Shown: positions 58,843-64,000 of the stretch, one piece after another
Layout: every line of letters begins with the position of its first letter
Position numbering within the stretch: position 1 is the first letter of the stretch
NCBI GenBank assembly: GCA_964607425.1
Contig: CAZSKQ010000005.1
Coordinates: 15,626-79,625, forward strand
DNA from: IDS-8 sp964607425
GTDB lineage: Bacteria > Pseudomonadota > Gammaproteobacteria > Steroidobacterales > Woeseiaceae
Direction of reading: 5' to 3'
DNA length: 64,000 bases
The notes under the pieces: generated by a model
What the model saw: only the letters and a program-made list of their open reading frames with translations
What the model was told of the DNA's origin: nothing
Database searches by the model: none
Position numbers and translations under genes: made by a program

Positions 58843-61200
58843 ATGATGAACGACCCGTTTCCGCGTGACATTCTGCCGATCCCCGATCGTCCGCACGTCA
58901 GCCCCACGATGTACGACGCCCGGCATCCGGACGCCAACTACGAGCCGATCCGTCCGCTGCGGCCGCCCGACGGGGCACCGAACATCTTCCTCGTGCTGAT
59001 CGATGACGCCGGCTTCGGCTCGAACAGCGCCTTCGGCGGACCCTGCCGGACGCCGACGCTCGACCGGCTCGCCGCCGGCGGCCTGCGCTATACACGCTTT
59101 CACACCACGGCGATCTGCTCGTCGACTCGCCAGGCCCTGCTGACCGGACGCAACCACCACTCTGTCGGCATGGGCACGGTCTCGGATATGGCGACTGCCG
59201 CGCCGGGCTATACCTCGCGCCGGCCGAACACCGCCGCCACGATCGCCGAGATACTCCGGTTGAACGGCTATGCCACGGCGCAGCTCGGCAAGTGTCACGA
59301 GATTCCGACGTGGGAGTGGAGCCCGGCGGGCCCGTTCGAGCGCTGGCCGACCGGCAGCGGGTTCGAGTATTTCTACGGCTTCATTGGCGGCGAGACGAGC
59401 CAGTTCTATCCCACGCTCATTGAGGGCACGAACCCGATCCGGCCGGACAAGACGCCCGAGCAGGGTTATCACCTGACCGAAGACCTCGCCGCGCACGCGT
59501 GCCTGTGGCTGAACCGGCAGCGCGCACTCGCTCCGGATCGTCCGTTCTTCCTGTATTTCGCCCCCGGTGCGACGCACGCACCGATACACCTCCCGGCGAA
59601 CTGGCGCGACCGCTATCGCGGCGAGTTCGACCGGGGCTGGGACGTGCTGCGGGAGGAGACCTTCGCCCGCCAGAAGCGGCTCGGCGTCGTTCCGTCCGAT
59701 TGCGAGCTGACGCCGCGTCCCGATGGCATCCCGCCATGGGAACACATGCCGCGCGAGCTGAAGCCCGTGCTCGTGCGAGAGATGGAGCTTTATGCTGCCT
59801 TTCTCGAGCACACGGATCATTGCATCGGCCGCGTGGTCGAGACCATGGAGCGGCTGGGGGCGCTCGAGGATACGCTGATAGGCGTGATCACCGGCGACAA
59901 CGGCGCCTCCGGCGAGGGTACCCTGAACGGCACCTGGAATGAGTCGCTCACGATGACCGGGATGACCGGCATCGAAACGCCTGAATTCCTGCGCGAGCGG
60001 CTCGAGACGTTCGGTACGCCACAGTCTTATCCGCAGTACTCACTCGGCTGGGCGCATGCGATGGACACGCCTTACCAATGGACAAAACGGGTCGCATCGC
60101 ACTGGGGCGGGACGCGCAACGGGCTGGTCATCCACTGGCCGGGCGGCATCGATGCGCGCGGTGAGTTGCGCCACCAGTTTCATCATGTGATCGACATTGC
60201 ACCGACGTTCCTTGAAGTCGCGTACCTGCCCGCGCCGCAGCTCGTGAACGGCGTCGGCCAGCAGCCGATCGAGGGCGTAAGCATGACTTACAGCTTTGAC
60301 CACGCGGATGCAGAGGAACGCCACGAGACGCAGTACTTCGAGATCCTCGGCAATCGCGGCATCTACCACAAAGGATGGACCGCGGTCACGGCGCACGGCC
60401 CGCCCGTGCCGGACTGGCCGAGCCGCGGCCTCGACGATGATCTCTGGGAGCTGTACGACACGAATAGCGACTGGACGCAGGCACATGATCTCGCCCGGCG
60501 CGAGCCCCGGAAACTCGACGAGCTGAAGCGGCTGTTCCTCATCGAGGCGGCAAAGTACAACGTGCTGCCGCTGGACGATCGGGCCGCCGAACGGGCGGAT
60601 CCCGATACCGCCGGCCGCCCGGTGCTCGCGCGCGGGCGGCGCCAGCGGCTTTACCCGGGCATCGGCCGGCTCAACGCATTCGCGCTGATCAACATCAAGA
60701 ACAAGTCTCACCGGATCACCGCGGAAGTGGTTTTGCCGTCCGACGACTGCGAAGGTGTGATTGTCGCCCAGGGCGGCATGCCCGGCGGTTGGTCGCTCTA
60801 CATAAAGGAACGTGTGCTGAAGTACTGCTATAACTTCTATGGCATCGATCATTTCCAGGCGCAGGCAACTGGGCCGTTACCGCGAGGGAGGCACCGGCTG
60901 GGCATGGCATTTGATTACGATGGCGGAGGTCCGGCGAAGGGCGGGACCGTACGGCTTGTCGTCGACGGCCGCGAGGTGGGCCGCGGGCGCGTCGGGCGCA
61001 CCCAGCCGCTGCCGTTCGCGAGCGACGAGCCGCTCGAGATCGGCCGCGACGGCGGCTCGCCGGTGACCCCCGACTACCATGCGGCCGAGTTCACGGGCTC
61101 CGTGAACTGGGTCGAAATCGAAATTCCCGAGGACATGCGGGACAGCGACCACGAGATCACGAGCGAAGAGCGGCTCAAAGCGGCGTTCGTCAAGGATTGA
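58843..61200 (+). CDS. Arylsulfatase-type sulfatase with altered active-site motif
   Basis: A 785-residue alkaline-phosphatase-fold sulfatase without a signal peptide. Metal ligands lie in VLIDDAGFG near residue 53 and ITGDNGASGEG in the middle. The nucleophile motif reads AICSSTRQALLTGRNHH, that is CxSxR where formylglycine enzymes need Cys-x-Pro/Ala-x-Arg; whether the Cys is matured is uncertain. The C-terminal ~200 residues form the extra domain found in large bacterial arylsulfatases. GGAG precedes the ATG. It is followed after four bases by a BASS transporter and then SulP, a likely sulfate-ester cassette. Confidence 0.88.
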   Translation: MMNDPFPRDILPIPDRPHVSPTMYDARHPDANYEPIRPLRPPDGAPNIFLVLIDDAGFGSNSAFGGPCRTPTLDRLAAGGLRYTRFHTTAICSSTRQALLTGRNHHSVGMGTVSDMATAAPGYTSRRPNTAATIAEILRLNGYATAQLGKCHEIPTWEWSPAGPFERWPTGSGFEYFYGFIGGETSQFYPTLIEGTNPIRPDKTPEQGYHLTEDLAAHACLWLNRQRALAPDRPFFLYFAPGATHAPIHLPANWRDRYRGEFDRGWDVLREETFARQKRLGVVPSDCELTPRPDGIPPWEHMPRELKPVLVREMELYAAFLEHTDHCIGRVVETMERLGALEDTLIGVITGDNGASGEGTLNGTWNESLTMTGMTGIETPEFLRERLETFGTPQSYPQYSLGWAHAMDTPYQWTKRVASHWGGTRNGLVIHWPGGIDARGELRHQFHHVIDIAPTFLEVAYLPAPQLVNGVGQQPIEGVSMTYSFDHADAEERHETQYFEILGNRGIYHKGWTAVTAHGPPVPDWPSRGLDDDLWELYDTNSDWTQAHDLARREPRKLDELKRLFLIEAAKYNVLPLDDRAAERADPDTAGRPVLARGRRQRLYPGIGRLNAFALINIKNKSHRITAEVVLPSDDCEGVIVAQGGMPGGWSLYIKERVLKYCYNFYGIDHFQAQATGPLPRGRHRLGMAFDYDGGGPAKGGTVRLVVDGREVGRGRVGRTQPLPFASDEPLEIGRDGGSPVTPDYHAAEFTGSVNWVEIEIPEDMRDSDHEITSEERLKAAFVKD

Positions 61201-61204
61201 CGCC

Positions 61205-62062
61205 ATGCGCGAGATGCTGGCGAGTGTCATGGAAGTGGCGGTGCTCGTCTTCGCGGTGAGCAGCATGACATCGGTCGGCCTCGGACACGAGTGGCGCGAC
61301 ATCATCGGCCCGCTGCGGGACCGATGGAAAGTGCTGCGCGCGCTGGTGGTGAATTTTGTGCTCGTACCGGTGCTCGCCCTGCTGGTCCTGCACCTGCTCC
61401 CGCTCGAGCGTCCGCTCGCAATCGGTCTTTTCCTCGTCGCCACGGCGGCAGGCGCGCCGTTCCTGATCAAGCTCGCCGAGGCCGGAGCCAGCGATGTTGC
61501 GCTCAGCACCGCGCTACTGGTATTGCTGCTGCCCGTCACGATCGTGTACATGCCGATCGTCGTGCCGCTGGCCCTGCCTGCGGCGGAGGTGAGTGCGGTG
61601 GCGATAGCGAAGCCTCTCGTGCTCGCTATGCTGCTGCCGCTCGCCTTCGGCCTGGTCCTGCGCGTCTACGCACGGTCATTGGCGCTGCGGCTGCAGCCGC
61701 TGGCGAGCAAACTCGCGACCGCGGCGCTCCTCGCGATCGTCGCGGTGCAGGCGTTTGCGTATGGGCCGGCGATCGCCGCGATTTTCGCGAGCCCCGCGAT
61801 AATCGCCGCACTGGTCGTCATCGGCGGTGCCTTCTTGATCGGCTATGCGCTTGGCGGTCCGGGCCGGGCTTCGAAGGAAGTGCTCGGGCTTGGCACATCA
61901 CAGCGAAACATCGCAGCCGCCACGGTCGTCGCGACACAGGCTATCGGAGATCCGGATACCGTCTCGATGGTGATCGTCACCTCGCTCGCGGCCTTTGCCC
62001 TTCTGTTTCCGGTCGCCGGCATTATGCGTACACGCAAAGCGGAAGACGCGGCACCGCGTTGA
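61205..62062 (+). CDS. Bile acid:sodium symporter (BASS) family transporter
   Basis: A 285-residue protein with nine or ten hydrophobic helices. GLGTSQRNIAAATVVA is the conserved inner helix of the family, and TAAGAPFLIKLAEAGASDVALS the matching first-repeat element. BASS proteins take up organic anions with sodium. Being placed between a sulfatase and a SulP gene, it may carry a sulfate ester or the released organic acid (inference). Confidence 0.85.
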   Translation: MREMLASVMEVAVLVFAVSSMTSVGLGHEWRDIIGPLRDRWKVLRALVVNFVLVPVLALLVLHLLPLERPLAIGLFLVATAAGAPFLIKLAEAGASDVALSTALLVLLLPVTIVYMPIVVPLALPAAEVSAVAIAKPLVLAMLLPLAFGLVLRVYARSLALRLQPLASKLATAALLAIVAVQAFAYGPAIAAIFASPAIIAALVVIGGAFLIGYALGGPGRASKEVLGLGTSQRNIAAATVVATQAIGDPDTVSMVIVTSLAAFALLFPVAGIMRTRKAEDAAPR

Positions 62063-62065
62063 AAG

Positions 62066-63838
62066 ATGCCGCCCGCCAGCGACATCACCGATGCACCCGA
62101 GGTCGATCAACCGGGATTGAGGCGGCTGCGCCGGGTGGTGAGGCGCTTCCCCGAGTGGCGGATCCCCGGCCGAAGCACGCTACGCCGTGAGGGCGTCGCT
62201 GGACTGACCGTCACGGTCAGCAGTATCCCGGACGGGATGGCAAACGGGGTCCTTGCCGGCGTCAACCCGATCTACGGCCTTTACGCGAATATGGTCGCGC
62301 CCATAATCGGCGGCTTCACATCGAGCACGCGGCTCATGGTCATCAACAGCACCAGCGCAGCCGCGCTGGTGGCCGGCCAGGCGCTCGCCGGACTTCCCGC
62401 GGATGACCGCGAGGGCGCGCTGTTCCTGACGGTGATGCTCGCGGGGATCATGGCCATCGGGTGCGGAGCGGCCGGCCTGGGCCGCATCACCCGGTTCGTG
62501 TCGTTCTCGGTCATGACCGGCTTCATTGCCGGGATCGCGGTAGTGCTCGTGTTGAGCCAGCTCTCGACGATCACGGGAACCGACCCTGAAGGCGGAAACC
62601 GGGTCGTCCAAACCGCGATGCTCCTCGCGGCGCCGGGCGACATTCACCTGCCCTCACTGGCAATGGCGGCTGTGACCTTCGCGCTCGCGACGTGGCTGCC
62701 GTATACAAGGCTTGCCAAGGTAGCCAGCCTGACCGCAATCGTCGTCCCCACGCTGATTGCCGTGCTCGCCGGCCTGGACGAGATTGAAGCGGTAGGTGAC
62801 GTCGGCGAGATAAGCGGCGGCCTGCCGGCACCGTTCCTGCCCTCCCTGAGCGACGTCACTGTCGGCTCCATAACCGGGGCGTTCGCGGTCGCGATCGTTG
62901 TCCTGGTGCAGGGATCCGGCGTGAGCCAGAGCGTGCCAAACCCGGACCGATCACCCCGGGACCCGTCGCGAGACTTCATCGCCCAGGGTGCGGCGAACGT
63001 AGCCTCGGGACTGTTTCGCGGCCTGCCGGTGGGCGGCTCGCTCGGAGGGACCGCGCTCAATGTCATATCCGGGGCCCGCGGCAGGCTGGCCGGCATCCTG
63101 TCCGGCGTCCTGATGGCCATCATCGTGGTTGGTTTTCCCGGCGTGATTTCCCGCGTGGTGATGCCGGCTCTCGGCGCGTTGCTGATGCTGGCCGCGATCC
63201 ACAGCCTGGACGTATCCGATGTTCGTTCGGTGTGGCGAGCCGGATGGCCGTCGCGCCTGGCCGGAGCGACCACGTTTCTCTCGACACTGTTCCTGCCGAT
63301 ACAGGCGGCAGTCGGGTTCGGCGTGGTGCTGTCGGCGCTACTGTACGTGAACGAGTCATCCACGGATGTCTCGCTGGTGGAGATGATCGAAGGGCGCGAC
63401 GGCAACATCGAGGAGAGACCAGCTCCCAAGGCACTCGCGGGCGATCGGGTCACGGCGCTCGATGCGTACGGTCATCTCTTTTATGCCGGTGCCCGCACCT
63501 TGGAGCGGCTTCTCCCGGACGTACCCCAAAGCATCCGGCACCCTGTCGTAGTCCTGCGTCTGCGAGGCCGAAGTACACTGGGGGCAACACTGGTGGACGT
63601 TCTCAGCGATTACGCTGAGCGGCTCCGGGAAGTCGGCGGCCGGCTCTATGTGACAGGAGTGGGGAAGGAAGCGCTGGAGCATCTTAAACGCACCGGCCGC
63701 TTCCACGATACAGGCGAAGTCCGCGCCTATCCCGCGACCCCGGTCGTCCTGGAAGCTACGCGGCAGGCTTACGCCGATGCTGAAACGTGGCTGGTCAGCA
63801 TGCGCGATGGCGACGGCAATGGTGATAGCGACGAATAA
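62066..63838 (+). CDS. SulP-family anion transporter with STAS domain
   Basis: A 590-residue SLC26/SulP transporter. The membrane domain (about 40-430) shows SSIPDGMANGVLAGVNPIYGLYANM, GLFRGLPVGGSLGGTALN and VLMAIIVVGFPG, and the C-terminal STAS domain (about 470-575) includes VVVLRLRGRSTLGATLVDVLSDY. It probably imports or exports sulfate or another anion such as bicarbonate. It begins three bases after the BASS gene. After its stop, 63839-64000 shows no recognisable feature. Confidence 0.9.
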   Translation: MPPASDITDAPEVDQPGLRRLRRVVRRFPEWRIPGRSTLRREGVAGLTVTVSSIPDGMANGVLAGVNPIYGLYANMVAPIIGGFTSSTRLMVINSTSAAALVAGQALAGLPADDREGALFLTVMLAGIMAIGCGAAGLGRITRFVSFSVMTGFIAGIAVVLVLSQLSTITGTDPEGGNRVVQTAMLLAAPGDIHLPSLAMAAVTFALATWLPYTRLAKVASLTAIVVPTLIAVLAGLDEIEAVGDVGEISGGLPAPFLPSLSDVTVGSITGAFAVAIVVLVQGSGVSQSVPNPDRSPRDPSRDFIAQGAANVASGLFRGLPVGGSLGGTALNVISGARGRLAGILSGVLMAIIVVGFPGVISRVVMPALGALLMLAAIHSLDVSDVRSVWRAGWPSRLAGATTFLSTLFLPIQAAVGFGVVLSALLYVNESSTDVSLVEMIEGRDGNIEERPAPKALAGDRVTALDAYGHLFYAGARTLERLLPDVPQSIRHPVVVLRLRGRSTLGATLVDVLSDYAERLREVGGRLYVTGVGKEALEHLKRTGRFHDTGEVRAYPATPVVLEATRQAYADAETWLVSMRDGDGNGDSDE

Positions 63839-64000
63839 GCACTTCTTCATTGCGCCGCTGTAAATTCCTGGTCTGCGACATTGCGATTTCCGGACCCTGA
63901 AATTGCCGAAGGGCAAAACGCGTAACGCTCACACTACATGCCATGATTGAAAAAAGCTCGTTGCAAGAAAAAGTTACAGCACGCTTGTAAAAAGTCCGTC

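Overview
The window is a GC-rich chromosomal segment of a gammaproteobacterium. Pointers to the Xanthomonadales/Steroidobacterales/Woeseiales side of the class are a fused aspartokinase-diaminopimelate decarboxylase, a SAM-I riboswitch in front of metB-metX, the tmk-holB-pilZ order, an ECF sigma/FecR/STN-TonB-receptor set and a rhombosortase beside a type II secretion operon. The genus cannot be fixed from this sequence. No tRNA, rRNA, CRISPR array, prophage or transposase gene was seen. Coding density is high and most genes lie in tight, often overlapping operons.

Layout. 1-7030: end of a Calx-beta protein, lysine/methionine synthesis (lysC-lysA fusion, riboswitch, metB, metX) and the convergent ilvC-ilvE operon. 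8337-16952: acyl-CoA and electron-transfer metabolism (two acyl-CoA dehydrogenases, a 2Fe-2S ferredoxin, a peroxiredoxin, ETF beta/alpha, a mercaptopyruvate-type sulfurtransferase, a DUF6491 lipoprotein, a class III CoA-transferase). Inside this block, 11772-12372 is a gene-free island of tandem repeats, REP elements and two very large hairpins sharing an identical tip. 16955-22958: an AddB/AddA-like helicase-nuclease pair. 22977-28587 (minus): gspG-H-I-J-K-L-M-N of a type II secretion system, with a rhombosortase gene divergent from it. 29340-35922: fabD-fabG-acpP-fabF-mltG-tmk-holB-pilZ.

36158-41959: a cyclic-nucleotide-binding/rhodanese protein, a fatty-acid oxidation multifunctional protein coupled to an EEP-family phosphatase/nuclease and, divergent from these, a ThsB-like TIR gene five bases ahead of a glycerophosphodiester phosphodiesterase. 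42118-47500: two small membrane or coiled-coil proteins, a secreted protein and a GT2/LAB_N/ArnT-like lipid-sugar cassette. 47439-57328 (all minus): ECF sigma, FecR and STN-TonB receptor, then a redox cluster (CxxCH porin, ApbE, DUF3570 barrel, DUF4266 lipoprotein, TlpA thioredoxin, c-type cytochrome lipoprotein) and a universal stress protein. 57424-63838: GNAT, HdeD, then a sulfatase, a BASS transporter and a SulP transporter, which looks like a sulfate-ester use cassette.

Most notable: the paired giant hairpins with an inverted identical 51-nt module (11876-12242); an ApbE-type flavinylation motif in the DUF3570 barrel encoded next to apbE; a fully readable translational switch between the SAM riboswitch and metB; a ThsB-like TIR protein with Gln where the catalytic Glu is expected; and REP palindromes that supply the stop codons of three genes.
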